From NCBI RefSeq assembly GCF_003014715.1, contig NZ_PYAV01000012.1, positions 27,197 through 91,196 of the forward strand: DNA of 64,000 nt, in the 5' to 3' direction. Of this stretch, positions 18,856-29,100 are shown piece by piece. Numbering within the stretch: position 1 is the first letter of the stretch; every line of letters begins with the position of its first letter. The translations under genes were made by a program, and so were the position numbers. Source of the DNA: Salsuginibacillus halophilus. GTDB taxonomy: Bacteria; Bacillota; Bacilli; Bacillales; Marinococcaceae. The notes under the pieces are model-generated. The model was not told the origin of the DNA and ran no database searches. It worked only from the letters and a program-made list of their open reading frames with translations.

Positions 18856-19650
18856 ATGAGCGGACTCACCGGCCGGACGATCGCACTAGCAGCCGAACGG
18901 CGCAGTGAAGAAATCAACACCATCCTTCACAAAAAAGGGGCAACCACCGTTCATTACCCTCTCCAAGGTAAACTTTCTACACATGAAGATGCACTAATCA
19001 AAGATGTAGAAACCTTGATCTTTGAACGATTTGACCTCGCCGTATTTACGACCGGTATCGGCGGACGGACTTTAACTAAAGCAGCAAAAGATTGCGGCTA
19101 TGAGGAAACCTTTATCCAGGCGCTTGCAAAGACACCAATTGCCTCTCGTGGTTATAAAACGAGGCATTGGCTCACAGAAATCGGGATTGAGCCTTTACTA
19201 ACTGATGAAGACGGCACAATGGAGGACTTAATCGACAAAACTTGTACTACCCGGCCCGGACGTACTTTTTTGCAGCTTTACAACCAAGACGACACCACCA
19301 TTACCCAGCAGCTTGAAAAAACAAGTACAGAAGTGTATACCTCCCAGCCGTACACGTACGAACCACCGGAAGAAGCTGTTGTCACTGCACTCGCAGACGT
19401 CCTTCGCAAACGTCAAGTCGATGCTGTCATGTTCACAAGTAAAAAGCAGGTCGAAAACCTTTTAGCTGAAGATGAGTCAGCTGTTGTATCGGCATGCAAC
19501 GACAATGTCACTGCAGCAGCCGTCGGCACAGTGACCGCCCAAGCGCTGTTTGATGCCGGTATTCAAACGGTGATCCAGCCGCCTTCACAAAAAATGGGTG
19601 CGATGGTTGTCGCACTTGATCAATATTTTCAAGCCAATCCGAAAACGTAA
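18856..19650 (+). CDS. uroporphyrinogen-III synthase (HemD-family) protein in the siroheme block
   Basis: The 264-residue protein resembles HEM4-domain proteins: GRTIALAAERRSEE at the start, FTTGIGGRTL in the middle and the late AAAVGTVTAQALFDAGI segment, where HemD carries its substrate-binding Thr region. It would cyclise hydroxymethylbilane or act as a regulator-like HemD paralogue. ATG 18856 is preceded by aaggagggg; in-frame codons upstream lie inside sirB. In B. subtilis the precorrin-2 dehydrogenase YlnF occupies this operon slot, and no such gene is seen here. HemD paralogue is a family-level call. Confidence 0.78.
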   Translation: MSGLTGRTIALAAERRSEEINTILHKKGATTVHYPLQGKLSTHEDALIKDVETLIFERFDLAVFTTGIGGRTLTKAAKDCGYEETFIQALAKTPIASRGYKTRHWLTEIGIEPLLTDEDGTMEDLIDKTCTTRPGRTFLQLYNQDDTTITQQLEKTSTEVYTSQPYTYEPPEEAVVTALADVLRKRQVDAVMFTSKKQVENLLAEDESAVVSACNDNVTAAAVGTVTAQALFDAGIQTVIQPPSQKMGAMVVALDQYFQANPKT

Positions 19651-19665
19651 AAAGAGGTGACCCCA

Positions 19666-21480
19666 TTGAACATCCATGCAACAAACAGTCCTTTCACAGA
19701 AGATCAAGCATCGCTCCTTAACCAAGTGCTTCCCTCACTTTCGGAGCAGCAGCGCATCTGGCTGAGCGGTTACTTGACCGCCGCTTTTGCCCCAGCGGTC
19801 ACAGCCACAGCTGAACCCCAGCCTGCACCTGAAGCACCTGCGGCGGCACCGACATCAGCGCCTAAACGGGCGATCACGCTGCTCATAGGCTCTCACACCG
19901 GAAACGGGCAAGCACTTGCGGCGGAATTTAAACAGAAGCTGCAAAACAAGGCGTTCGACGTTCAAGCCTACGATATGGATCAATTCAAGCCAAAGCAGCT
20001 GAAGCAAGTTGAGGATCTGCTCATCATTACGAGCACTCACGGAGAGGGCGACCCGCCGGATAACGCTTTAACGTTGTACGAACATTTATACAGTAAAAAA
20101 GCACCTGATTTAACCGGCGTCCGCTTTTCTGTGCTCGCACTTGGCGACAGTTCTTATGAGTTTTTCTGCCAGACAGGGATTGACTTTGACAATCGACTTG
20201 CTGAACTGGGGGCTGAACGCCTGCATGACCGCGTCGATTGCGATGTTGATTTTGAAGCGCCTGCAGCCTCATGGTTAAACGGTGTCATCGATAAGCTTGG
20301 GGCCGCCTCTCCTGTACCAGCTGCAGCTGAGGAAACAGCAGCTGCAGCAGTAGCAGAAGCTCCGGTGTACTCTAAGAAAAACCCTTTTTGGGCAGAAGTT
20401 GTGGAGAATTTCAACTTGAACGGTCGCGGCTCTAATAAAGAAACACGTCATTTAGTCCTTGATTTAGAAGGGTCCGGCCTTACTTATGAACCTGGCGACG
20501 CCCTTGGCCTTATTCCGCAAAATGATCCACTTCTTGTCGACAACATTATTGCTGAAGCCGGCTGGGACCCTGCAACCTACATTCAAGTGGATGAAGAGAG
20601 TCCAGAAAGACCGCTTCGCGACGTATTAATCGATACGGTTGAAATTACTGTGCTGACAAAACCGCTTTTACAAAAAGCAGCAGAAGCCAGTGGCAATCCC
20701 GGTTTAAAGGAGCTTGTCGGAGGCCGGGTGAAAGCTTATACCGAGGGACGCGACCTGCTCGATCTCATGAAAGATTACGGGCCGTGGCAGACGAGCGCAG
20801 CAGAAACCGTTGCGATGCTGCGAAAAATCCCGCCGCGCCTTTACTCCATTGCAAGCAGCCTGACTGCCAATCCAGATGAAGTTCACTTAACCATTGGTGC
20901 TTTACGCTACAGCGCCCACGGCAGACCGAGAAACGGCGTCTGCTCCGTACAATGCGCCGAGCGGGTGCAGCCAGGTGAGAAACTGCCGGTCTTCATTCAA
21001 CAGAACCCGAATTTCAAACTTCCGGACGACCCGGAAACAGCGACCATTATGATTGGGGCCGGCACAGGGATCGCACCTTACCGTTCATTTTTAGAAGAAC
21101 GTGAAGAAACCGAAGCTACGGGAGATAACTGGGTGTTTTTCGGGGATCAGCACTTTTTAACCGACTTTTTGTATCAAACCGAGTGGCAAAGCTGGCTGCA
21201 GGACGGAACATTAACCCATATGGATGTCGCCTTCTCAAGAGACGGCACAGAAAAAACGTACGTGCAGCATAAGCTGCTTGCGCAGGCAGAAGCGTTATAT
21301 CGCTGGATCGAAGGCGGCGCTTACATTTATGTGTGTGGAGACAAGAACTACATGGCCAAAGATGTGCACGAAGCCCTCACTACCGTCATTGCCGAACAAA
21401 GCGGACGCTCCAATGAAGAGGCCGAAGCTTACTTAAGTGACCTCCGACAAGAAAAGCGTTATCAACGTGATGTCTACTAA
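19666..21480 (+). CDS. cysJ: assimilatory sulfite reductase (NADPH) flavoprotein subunit
   Basis: About 604 residues. An N-terminal linker rich in Ala and Pro is followed by a flavodoxin domain ([12 protein letters not shown] near residue 70, [11 protein letters not shown]), a second Ala-rich linker, then the FAD-binding (RLYSIASSL) and NADPH-binding domains ([16 protein letters not shown]), ending in DVY. It passes electrons from NADPH to the hemoprotein CysI. TTG 19666 has agaggtg 7 bases before it; a GTG at 19657 overlaps that site. It lies directly upstream of cysI. Confidence 0.93.
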   Translation: MNIHATNSPFTEDQASLLNQVLPSLSEQQRIWLSGYLTAAFAPAVTATAEPQPAPEAPAAAPTSAPKRAITLLIGSHTGNGQALAAEFKQKLQNKAFDVQAYDMDQFKPKQLKQVEDLLIITSTHGEGDPPDNALTLYEHLYSKKAPDLTGVRFSVLALGDSSYEFFCQTGIDFDNRLAELGAERLHDRVDCDVDFEAPAASWLNGVIDKLGAASPVPAAAEETAAAAVAEAPVYSKKNPFWAEVVENFNLNGRGSNKETRHLVLDLEGSGLTYEPGDALGLIPQNDPLLVDNIIAEAGWDPATYIQVDEESPERPLRDVLIDTVEITVLTKPLLQKAAEASGNPGLKELVGGRVKAYTEGRDLLDLMKDYGPWQTSAAETVAMLRKIPPRLYSIASSLTANPDEVHLTIGALRYSAHGRPRNGVCSVQCAERVQPGEKLPVFIQQNPNFKLPDDPETATIMIGAGTGIAPYRSFLEEREETEATGDNWVFFGDQHFLTDFLYQTEWQSWLQDGTLTHMDVAFSRDGTEKTYVQHKLLAQAEALYRWIEGGAYIYVCGDKNYMAKDVHEALTTVIAEQSGRSNEEAEAYLSDLRQEKRYQRDVY

Positions 21481-21503
21481 ACGATGAAAGGAGATCTTGC
21501 GTC

Positions 21504-23213
21504 ATGACAGATCAATACTCAAAAACCCACTTCGGCCCGCCGGATCAAACGGAAAAGATTAAACAAGAGAGCAATTACTTGCGCGGCAACCTCGAGGCTG
21601 ACTTTGCCAACCCAATCACTGGCGCCATTCCTGAAGCGCAGACGAAAATTTTAAAATTTCACGGAAGTTATATGCAGGATGACCGCGATCTGCGCAGCGA
21701 GCGACGTCAACAAAAACTTGAACCTGCCTATCAATTTATGGTCCGCGTCCGGCTCGCCGGCGGGGTGGCAACACCGGAGCAATGGCTTACGATGGATGAG
21801 CTTGCCCGCACGTATGCCAACGAAACGCTCAAACTGACAACGCGCCAGACCTTCCAACTGCACGGCATTCTAAAATGGAATATGAAGCCGGTTATGCAAG
21901 AAATGAACGATGCCCTCATGGATTCAATTGCTGCATGCGGTGATGTCAACCGGAATGTGATGAGTACAGCCAACCCATATCAATCCAATGTTCATCATGA
22001 GGTTTATCAAGCATCTTCCGCCCTTTCAGACCACCTGCTTCCACAGACGCGGGCTTACCATGAGATCTGGTTGGATGAAGAAAAAATCGTAGACAGCCGC
22101 GACACCGAAGAGCCGCTGTACGGTCCGGTCTATTTGCCGCGGAAGTTTAAAATTGGATTTGCGATCCCGCCGACCAATGACGTGGATGTGTTCTCTCAGG
22201 ACATTGGTTTTATAGCGGTCGTAGAAAACGAACAACTGCTTGGATTTAACATCGCCGTAGGCGGAGGGCTCGGCATGACACACGGCGATACCGAGACTTA
22301 CCCCCAGCTCGGCCGCGTCATCGGGTTTTGTCGTCCGGAAGATGTAAACGACGTCGGCGAGAAGATTTTAACGATCCAACGTGACTACGGCAACCGCTCC
22401 GTCCGTAAAAACGCCCGGTTCAAATACACGGTCGACCGACTTGGGGCAGATGTCGTGCTTCAAGAATTAAACGAACGGCTCGGGTTCTCTCTTGAGCCGG
22501 CCCGGGATTACAGTTTTGAAACGAACGGAGATCGTTACGGCTGGGTGAAAGGCGACGGCAAGTGGCATTTCAACCTTTATATCCCAAACGGTCGGGTGAA
22601 AGATACAGAGGAAGCGCAATCGATGACGGGCCTGCGCGAAATCGCTAAAATCCATAACGGCGAATTCCGCCTAACGCCAAACCAAAACGTCATTATCGCA
22701 GGTGTGAGTCAGCGCAAGAAAGCAGAGATTAATAAGCTGTTAAGCTTTTACGGATTGACCGATGGCACGCATAACTCCGCGCTCCGCCAAAGTTCCATGG
22801 CGTGCGTTGCTTTCCCAACCTGCGGTCTCGCAATGGCTGAAGCTGAACGCTATTTACCGGTGCTGATTGATAAGCTTGAAGACGTGATCCATGAAGCCGG
22901 CCTTAATGACGAAGCGATCAACATCCGCATGACCGGCTGCCCGAACAGCTGCGCCCGGCCGACCCTGGGTGAAATCGGATTTATCGGCAAAGGCCCGGGG
23001 AAATACAATATGTACCTTGGTGCAAGTCACAATGGTGACCGCTTAAACAAGCTGTACCGCGAAAATATTGATGAAACTGAAATTTTAGCGGAACTCACCC
23101 CGATGCTTCGAAACTACGCAAAAGAGAGACAGCCTAAAGAAGCATTCGGAGATTACGTCATTCGTGCCGGCTATGTTACAGCCACCACATCCGGCACAAA
23201 TTTTCACGATTAA
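21504..23213 (+). CDS. cysI: assimilatory sulfite reductase (NADPH) hemoprotein subunit
   Basis: The 569-residue protein has the two sulfite/nitrite reductase halves. The siroheme/[4Fe-4S] ligands are in [16 protein letters not shown] and in the [10 protein letters not shown] motif near residue 485. Arg/Lys residues for sulfite binding are expected around TRQTFQLHG. It reduces sulfite to sulfide with six electrons from CysJ. The start follows aaaggag by 8 bases. The gene closes the operon; immediately downstream a non-coding element separates two terminator hairpins. Confidence 0.95.
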   Translation: MTDQYSKTHFGPPDQTEKIKQESNYLRGNLEADFANPITGAIPEAQTKILKFHGSYMQDDRDLRSERRQQKLEPAYQFMVRVRLAGGVATPEQWLTMDELARTYANETLKLTTRQTFQLHGILKWNMKPVMQEMNDALMDSIAACGDVNRNVMSTANPYQSNVHHEVYQASSALSDHLLPQTRAYHEIWLDEEKIVDSRDTEEPLYGPVYLPRKFKIGFAIPPTNDVDVFSQDIGFIAVVENEQLLGFNIAVGGGLGMTHGDTETYPQLGRVIGFCRPEDVNDVGEKILTIQRDYGNRSVRKNARFKYTVDRLGADVVLQELNERLGFSLEPARDYSFETNGDRYGWVKGDGKWHFNLYIPNGRVKDTEEAQSMTGLREIAKIHNGEFRLTPNQNVIIAGVSQRKKAEINKLLSFYGLTDGTHNSALRQSSMACVAFPTCGLAMAEAERYLPVLIDKLEDVIHEAGLNDEAINIRMTGCPNSCARPTLGEIGFIGKGPGKYNMYLGASHNGDRLNKLYRENIDETEILAELTPMLRNYAKERQPKEAFGDYVIRAGYVTATTSGTNFHD

Positions 23214-23225
23214 CCTCGGATCCGG

Positions 23226-23861
23226 ATCCGCCGCGTAGGAGCGGCGGATTCAGATGATTAACAACGTACAAGACCTAAAATTCACGCCCGGCTTACTGCT
23301 CCGATCCGCGGGCTGCAGAACCATGAACGTAACCTTCACTTCAGACGGGCGCTTTCCCGAGGGCTTGGCTTCAGCTAACTTGTTCGAATATAAACCATTC
23401 GAACAAGTGGATCTTCAGCCTGCGCTTAATCCTCTGGGAGTCGCCGTCTTTCGTTTCGGTTACTTTTCAATTTAAGAATCATCAAGCATTGCTAATGTAT
23501 ATGGTTCGTTTTAACGTTCACAAATCCTCATTATGAAATTGATCGATGTAAGTATTGCTTGATCAAAAAGATCTCTACCATTCATGACCATCAAATGACG
23601 CAAATCTGACGAGCATCGGCGGCGACGCCACCAGGAACAGCGCGAGCCGAAAATCCCGCAGGCAGTGACTTTCTGCCGAGGAAGTTGAGTCGGTGACGGG
23701 GGCTAAGAAGACACGGTGAGATCAAGCTTCAGCGTAGATCAAACCGATGTCGCCCTTGTGCCCTCCGGGTGCAAGCGTCCGCCGAAAAGCAACGTCAGCC
23801 TCCGCTTTTCTAAAAAGTTTGTCTACACGCTGCATCTGCCGCTGACTCGCGGCGGTTTTTT
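23226..23861. mobile_element. MITE-like terminator-associated element, copy A
   Basis: A non-coding stretch after cysI, homologous to copies at 37885, 46655 and 52108. The left boundary is a hairpin with a 9-bp stem (atccgccgc / gcggcggat, 23226-23249) without T-run. The right boundary is a second hairpin (23836-23855) with TTTTTT. The right end reads TTTGTCTACACGCTG; the left end is diverged (CAGATGATTAACAACGTACAA). Internal landmarks are the long imperfect hairpin at 23339-23456 (GGGCTTTCCC type arms), a CGCAGGCAGTGACTTTCTGCCG hairpin region near 23656 and CTTGTGCCC-TCC-GGGTGCAAG near 23754. A 73-codon frame inside is judged spurious. Confidence 0.7.
23836..23861 (+). terminator. T-tracted terminator, distal to cysI
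   Basis: CTGCCGC / GCGGCGG (one G:T pair) with a 6-base loop is followed by TTTTTT. It is the right-hand hairpin of element copy A and is probably the original end signal of the sulfate operon, now 620 bases from the cysI stop codon. Confidence 0.75.
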
Positions 23862-23904
23862 ATAGAGCATCTTTACAACGGAGCGCTGGACACGAAAAGA
23901 TATG

Positions 23905-23938
23905 AAAAACCGGGCACATTTGAAGTGCCCGGTTTTTT
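23905..23938. terminator. bidirectional Rho-independent terminator
   Basis: AAAAACCGGGCAC pairs with GTGCCCGGTTTTTT around a short loop, giving T-runs on either strand. It lies 10 bp past the stop codon of the minus-strand oxidoreductase gene and stops converging transcripts. Confidence 0.9.
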
Positions 23939-23947
23939 CGTGTCAGC

Positions 23948-24598
23948 TTATAACGACTTTACTGCGTCTTTCACGGATTGTTCTCCTGAAACAACTTGAA
24001 ACTCCTTGCCAATGGTTGCATCGTTCTCCAAGCTGGCAGCAATCACTGCGGCCACGTCTTCACGCGGAACGTAGCCACGCTCAACTTCTGCTGCAGCTTG
24101 TACTTTACCTGTACCTTCATCATTCGTTAATCCACCTGGGTGAATGATCGTGTAGTCCAGGTTCGTTGATTTCAACCACTCATCGGCGTAATGCTTTGCG
24201 GCTACATATGGCGCAAAGTTTTCCGGCGCTTCCTGAATCGCTTCGCGAGTCGTATCAAATGAGCTAATCATAACAAAACGTTTTACACCAGCTTTTTCTG
24301 CGGCTTTAATCGTTTTTACCGCACCGTCTAAATCAATCATAATGGTTTTATCTTTGCCTGTATTTGGCCCGGAACCTGCCGTAAAGACGACTGCCTCAAC
24401 ATCTTCAGCAGCTTTTGCAATGGCTTCGGTATCATCTTCTAAATCGACAATCGCTGTTTCTACTCCAAGCTCCTCAAAATAAGGCTTCTGTTCAGTTTTA
24501 CGAATCATTGCCTTTCCGTTCAACTGCTCACTTTCAGCAATATCAGACATGAGATGTTTACCAATCTGACCGTTTGCACCTACGACGAGTACTTTCAC
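23948..24598 (-). CDS. NAD(P)-binding SDR-like oxidoreductase (NmrA/YwnB type)
   Basis: The 216-residue Rossmann-fold protein opens with VLVVGANGQIGKHL. It has the cofactor-selecting RKTEQ segment, a FTAGSG motif, MISSFDTTREA (catalytic-site Ser position) and TIIHPGGLTNDEGTG. These are atypical SDR features shared with small NAD(P)H-binding proteins annotated as NmrA-like or sugar epimerase-like. The substrate is unknown. It is monocistronic between terminators. ATG is preceded by aaagggtgacag, a weak site. Confidence 0.82.
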   Translation of the reverse strand: MKVLVVGANGQIGKHLMSDIAESEQLNGKAMIRKTEQKPYFEELGVETAIVDLEDDTEAIAKAAEDVEAVVFTAGSGPNTGKDKTIMIDLDGAVKTIKAAEKAGVKRFVMISSFDTTREAIQEAPENFAPYVAAKHYADEWLKSTNLDYTIIHPGGLTNDEGTGKVQAAAEVERGYVPREDVAAVIAASLENDATIGKEFQVVSGEQSVKDAVKSL

Positions 24599-24760
24599 AA
24601 GCTGTCACCCTTTCAGCATCTCTTATAATTTATACGCCAACACCTCACTAGTTCCACTAGAGAAGTCCTCATAAACCTGCTGCCTTAATTACAAGATTGA
24701 CGCTTTCGAGATCCGGGAAACCACTAATAAGCAACACTAATATGATCAAGGAGGGGCATT

Positions 24761-25951
24761 ATGGCCTGGAAAAGCGCTTCGGCTGTCGCCATTATTTCAG
24801 CCGGCACTTTGCTCGCAGCTTCGTCAGTCCAATCCGCAAATGTGGATCAAGCATTTCAACAGCTAGAAGACAACCCTTTCGCCAGTTTCAGTTTCTCACA
24901 AGACGTCACTTACGATGACGAAGCCGTGATTGATAACCGCTCGACGTTAGACATCGAAGGAACTTTCACAGCTGAGGAAGAGTTTGATGTGGAAGACCGG
25001 TCTAACTTCAATGTGAGTGGCAACGCTTTGTTTGAGGATGACCTCCGGGTGCTTGGCCAATCGGAATTTTCAATCGGTGATACCCTCACCCTTGAAGATG
25101 AACTCGACATTGGTAAATTTTCAGCCATTCATGTAGAAGGCAGCGGTGAATTTGATGAGATCAATGCCGAAGAGTTTTCCGAATTAAGGATTGGCAGCAC
25201 CGCTTTATTTACTGAAGAAATTTCTTTTGCCAACCGAAGTATGCTCGATATTTCCGACGATGCAGTTTTTGACGACGAAGTTACTTTCGAAGCAATGAAT
25301 ACTTTTCATGTCGATGGTACTGCAGAATTTGATGAAGAAATGTCAGGTGAAAAGAACCTTGAAATGAACATAACTGATGAAACACGCTTTCACGAAGATG
25401 TAAAGTTCGGAGTTAACACTGATTTTCATATTGAAGAAGACGTTGATTTCGATGATGAACTAAAAGTGAAAGACAACTCCCATTTAACGATTGATGGCGC
25501 CACAACCATTGGTAACGAACTCGAAGTCAAACCTAAATCCGACTTGTATTTTAACGGTCGTACCGACTTTGGAAATGAAGTGAAGCTTGAAGCAGCTTCG
25601 ACGATGGATGTGGAAGGCGACGCTGATTTTGCGAATGAAGTTGCCTTTAAAGACGCTACAGACGTCACGATCGATGGCGATGCTGACTTTGCCAATGAAA
25701 CAGAGTTCGGACCAAACAGCAGCTTAATTATTTGGGGCGATGCCGACTTTGCTAACGAAATCCTTGTAAAGCCCGGGACGGAAATCATCGTCCTCGGGGA
25801 TGCTGATTTCGGTGATAGCATGGATCTCCCTCACGCTGCGGACTTTTACGTCTGCGGTGACGCCTCTGGGCCAGCCTCTTCGCAAACAACAGATTGTGAT
25901 GCAGAAGATGTAGACGAAGAAACAGTTGATATTGTAGCTGAATTAGAGTAA
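24761..25951 (+). CDS. secreted acidic beta-solenoid-like protein of 20-residue repeats
   Basis: The 396-residue protein has a signal peptide (about residues 1-26, hydrophobic core AIISAGTLLAASS, cleavage after QSA). Then come about 16 consecutive 20-residue repeats from residue 45 to 365. The best units begin VEGDADFANEVAFKDATDVT, and earlier units keep hydrophobic positions in the pattern [IV]xGxAxFxxExxFxxxSxhx. The regular 20-residue period with small residues at turns suggests a right-handed beta-helix, comparable in style to bactofilin-like solenoids. The tail carries two Cys and an acidic end. There is no wall-anchor motif. Start: aaggagggg, 7 bases upstream. Function unknown; high acidity fits a salt-adapted extracellular protein. 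Confidence 0.8.
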   Translation: MAWKSASAVAIISAGTLLAASSVQSANVDQAFQQLEDNPFASFSFSQDVTYDDEAVIDNRSTLDIEGTFTAEEEFDVEDRSNFNVSGNALFEDDLRVLGQSEFSIGDTLTLEDELDIGKFSAIHVEGSGEFDEINAEEFSELRIGSTALFTEEISFANRSMLDISDDAVFDDEVTFEAMNTFHVDGTAEFDEEMSGEKNLEMNITDETRFHEDVKFGVNTDFHIEEDVDFDDELKVKDNSHLTIDGATTIGNELEVKPKSDLYFNGRTDFGNEVKLEAASTMDVEGDADFANEVAFKDATDVTIDGDADFANETEFGPNSSLIIWGDADFANEILVKPGTEIIVLGDADFGDSMDLPHAADFYVCGDASGPASSQTTDCDAEDVDEETVDIVAELE

Positions 25952-25978
25952 AACAAATTTACTCCCGATTCAAAAGGA

Positions 25979-26017
25979 GGAGACAACACCATCAAACACC
26001 GGTGTTGTCTCCTTTTT
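25979..26017 (+). terminator. Rho-independent terminator
   Basis: GGAGACAACACC pairs perfectly with GGTGTTGTCTCC around a 10-base loop and is followed by TTTTT. It lies 27 bases after the solenoid-protein stop codon. Confidence 0.92.
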
Positions 26018-26087
26018 AATTTATGCAGCGATCATTTCGCACACTAACCGCTTATCCACATAAGCGCGTATTTCTCAATACACTACG

Positions 26088-26118
26088 AAAAAGCGCAGGG
26101 TCAATGCCGACCCTGCGC
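26088..26118 (-). terminator. Rho-independent terminator of the giant surface protein gene
   Basis: On the minus strand GCGCAGGGTC pairs with GACCCTGCGC around a 6-base loop and runs into TTTTT. It lies 13 bases after the stop codon. Confidence 0.9.
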
Positions 26119-26131
26119 CTTTCTTATTTTA

Positions 26132-29100
26132 TTATTTTTTTCGTCCGCGCATCATCATCCAAAGGCCGGTGAAAAAGGCCGCGATACCACCTAGACCAAG
26201 TGGTAAATAACCTGCTGCTGTATCTGGAAGGCGGTCCCCTTCCTGAACTTCACCTGCTTCGGATCCGCTTTGATCACTTACACCTACAGAAGCATCAGCC
26301 TGAAGGCCACCAGCTGCACCTGCTCCTACACGATAACCTGCACTCGATGGCTGTGTTACGCCTTCACCGCGCTGTGTCTGAGTACCATCTGCATCTGCAG
26401 AACCGCCGGAATAAGGAGCACCTGCACCAGCCGTCCCACCGTCGGCAACACTATCTTCGCTCTCGCTGTCTTCAGTATCTTCGTTGTCTCCGTCGGTATC
26501 TCCATCACCGGAACCGCCTGCCCCGGCACCTCCGTCACCGTCAGCTCCAGCGTCACCTTCACCATCGGCATCCGCATCGGCACCTGCATCCCCGTCTGCT
26601 TCTCCGCCGGCATCAGCTTCAGCATCGGCACCTGCGCCACCATCCCCATCGGCAGAAGCTGCACTATCAGCAGCAGATTCTTCGCTGTATGCGTTAATAT
26701 CGATGTTTGTGATGTGGCCTTCATTGTTGATGTTATCGTTAATATCTAAATTTGTATTTGGTAGATCATTATTAGAGGCGCCTACAGAGCCCGATGCATC
26801 TAGATCAGCATCTCCGTCTCCGTCTGCTGCGCCATCTGCGTCGGCATCACCTTCACCATCCGCATCGGCAGCGCCATCGGCATCTGCATCAGCGTCTGCG
26901 TCTCCGTCCGCATCAGCTCCTGCATCCGCATCCGCATCTGCATCAGCGTCTGCATCTCCATCGGCGTCGGCGTCGGCGTCGGCATCAGCATTCTCCATCT
27001 CCTGGAAGAAGTTAATTGTGTGCGCCTCATTGATGACATCATTAATGACTTCAACATCGACATCAGGGGTTTCAAATATATCTGTGCTTTCTGTTGTCGA
27101 GGCTGCTGTTTTGTAAACATCCATGTGCGCTGCTTGATTCACAAAGTCTAAGAATGAATCGTTAGCAATAGAATCAAAGTTTGCTGCTGCTGTACCTGCA
27201 CCATCTCCGGCACCTGCTCCATCTGCACCAGCATCACCATCGGCACCTGCATCTCCAGCTGCATCTCCTTCACCATCGGCTCCAGCTCCTGCGTCTCCAT
27301 CTGCGCCAGCACCTGCGTCTCCGGCACCATCAGCATCCGCATCGGCTGCAGCATCAGCCGCGGCATCCTCGTTATAAAGATTGATGTCGAAGTTGGTTGT
27401 ATGCCCCATATTATCAATATTGTTATTGATCTCGATATTGTTTGGCATCACATCACTTAAGGAGCGGATCGGCTGACCATTAGCTGTCATTCCGGCCGCA
27501 TCCATATCGGCGTCGGCGTCGGCGTCTCCGTCGCCATCGGCATCTCCATCCGCATCTGCATCGGCGTCTCCATCTGCATCGGCAGCGCCATCAGCTGCAC
27601 CATCGGCGTCTGCGTCTGCATCTGCATCGGCACTTGCATCAGCGTCCGCATCGGCGTCTGCGTTTTCCATTTCTAAATAAAAGTCAATCGTGTGCCCTTC
27701 GTTGATCACATTATTTTCTACGAAGATACTATTCACGATCGAATCATCATCTTTAGCTTCCAGCTCTGGTACGCTTGCAGCTGCGGCGTCGGCACCAGCT
27801 CCTGCATCGCCTTCACCGTCAGCACCTGCGTCGCCGTCGGCATCCGATCCGGCTCCAGCGTCTCCCGCACCTGCACCATCAGCGCCGGCATCGGCGTCGG
27901 CTGCGGCATCCGCTGAAGCTGCAGAAGCGTAGTTCTCGAGGTCAATTAAGAAGTCGAGACCATGACCTTCATTACTAATGTCATTATTAATTTCTACATT
28001 GTTATCTACACCGCTTCCGTCTGCAACAGATCCTGGAATTGGCTGATTGGCAGCATCAAGGTCTGCATCTCCGTCGCCGTCGCCATCGCCGTCAGCATCC
28101 GCATCGGCATCTCCGTCTCCGTCGGCGTCCGCATCACCATCTGCATCCGCATCTGCATCGGCGTCTGCGTCTCCATCCGCATCTGCATCGGCGTCTGCGT
28201 CTCCATCCGCATCCGCTGCAGCATCACTATCTGCATCTGCATCTGCATCGGCGTCGGCATCTGCATCTGCATCGGCGTCTGCGTTTTCCATTTCTAAATA
28301 AAAGTCAATCGTGTGGCCTTCGTTAATAACGTTATTGACAACGTGAATATCGTTGTAAGCTCCTGGATCAGTTGTGTTTGCAGAACTTATACCTGCAGCT
28401 TCAGCATCAGCACCTCCGTCGGCATCTGCACCGGCGCCAGCATCTCCGTCGGCATCTGCTCCGCCATCGCCTGCTCCATCGGCACCTGCCCCCGCATCAC
28501 CTGCTCCATCCGCATCTGCAGCACCTTCACCAGCAGCACCTGCCCCTGCAGAAGCATCAGCCGCAGCTGCATAGTTTTCCCAATCCGCAAATAGATCAAG
28601 CTGGCTGCCCTGATTGTCAATGGAGTTATTAATTACAGCGTTAGAATACGGCTGATTATTTTGTTGTGACGCGCCCATGTCTGTTTGCGCAGCATCAACA
28701 TCTCCATCTGCATCGGCATCCCCGTCACCGTCAGCATCTCCATCGGCGTCAGCATCTGCATCGGCATCGGCTGCACCATCGCCATCTGCGTCTGCGTCTG
28801 CATCAGCGTCTGCATCGGCATCTGCATCAGCGTCTGCGTCCGCATCGGCATCTGCATCAGCGTCTGCGTTTTCCATATGCAAGTAAAAATCAATGGTATG
28901 CCCTTCATTGATAACGTTGTTCTCAACAACAATGTTATTCCGTGTCGTCGCATCCCCATCAGCAGCGCTTACTTCTCCGGTATCGTCGTTATCATTTGCG
29001 TTATAAGTTTCCGGGCCATAATCGTTACGCTGGGCTTCAAGTTTTTCTATATCTTCAATGTTTTCACTGTTTTCCTCGCGGTTATGCGTTGCCGGCGCTA

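Noticed and set aside
23254..23475. 73-codon frame (GRFPEGLASANLFEYKPF) and its counterparts in copies B and C
   Set aside because: The frame follows the element's long hairpin. Copy C is disrupted, copy D has none, and DNA pairing rather than protein sequence is conserved.
23250..23835. Degenerate group IIC intron
   Set aside because: Group IIC introns also insert after terminators, but the element has terminal inverted repeats and duplicated hairpins, and neither intron ends (GTGCG...AY) nor a domain V-like hairpin was recognised.
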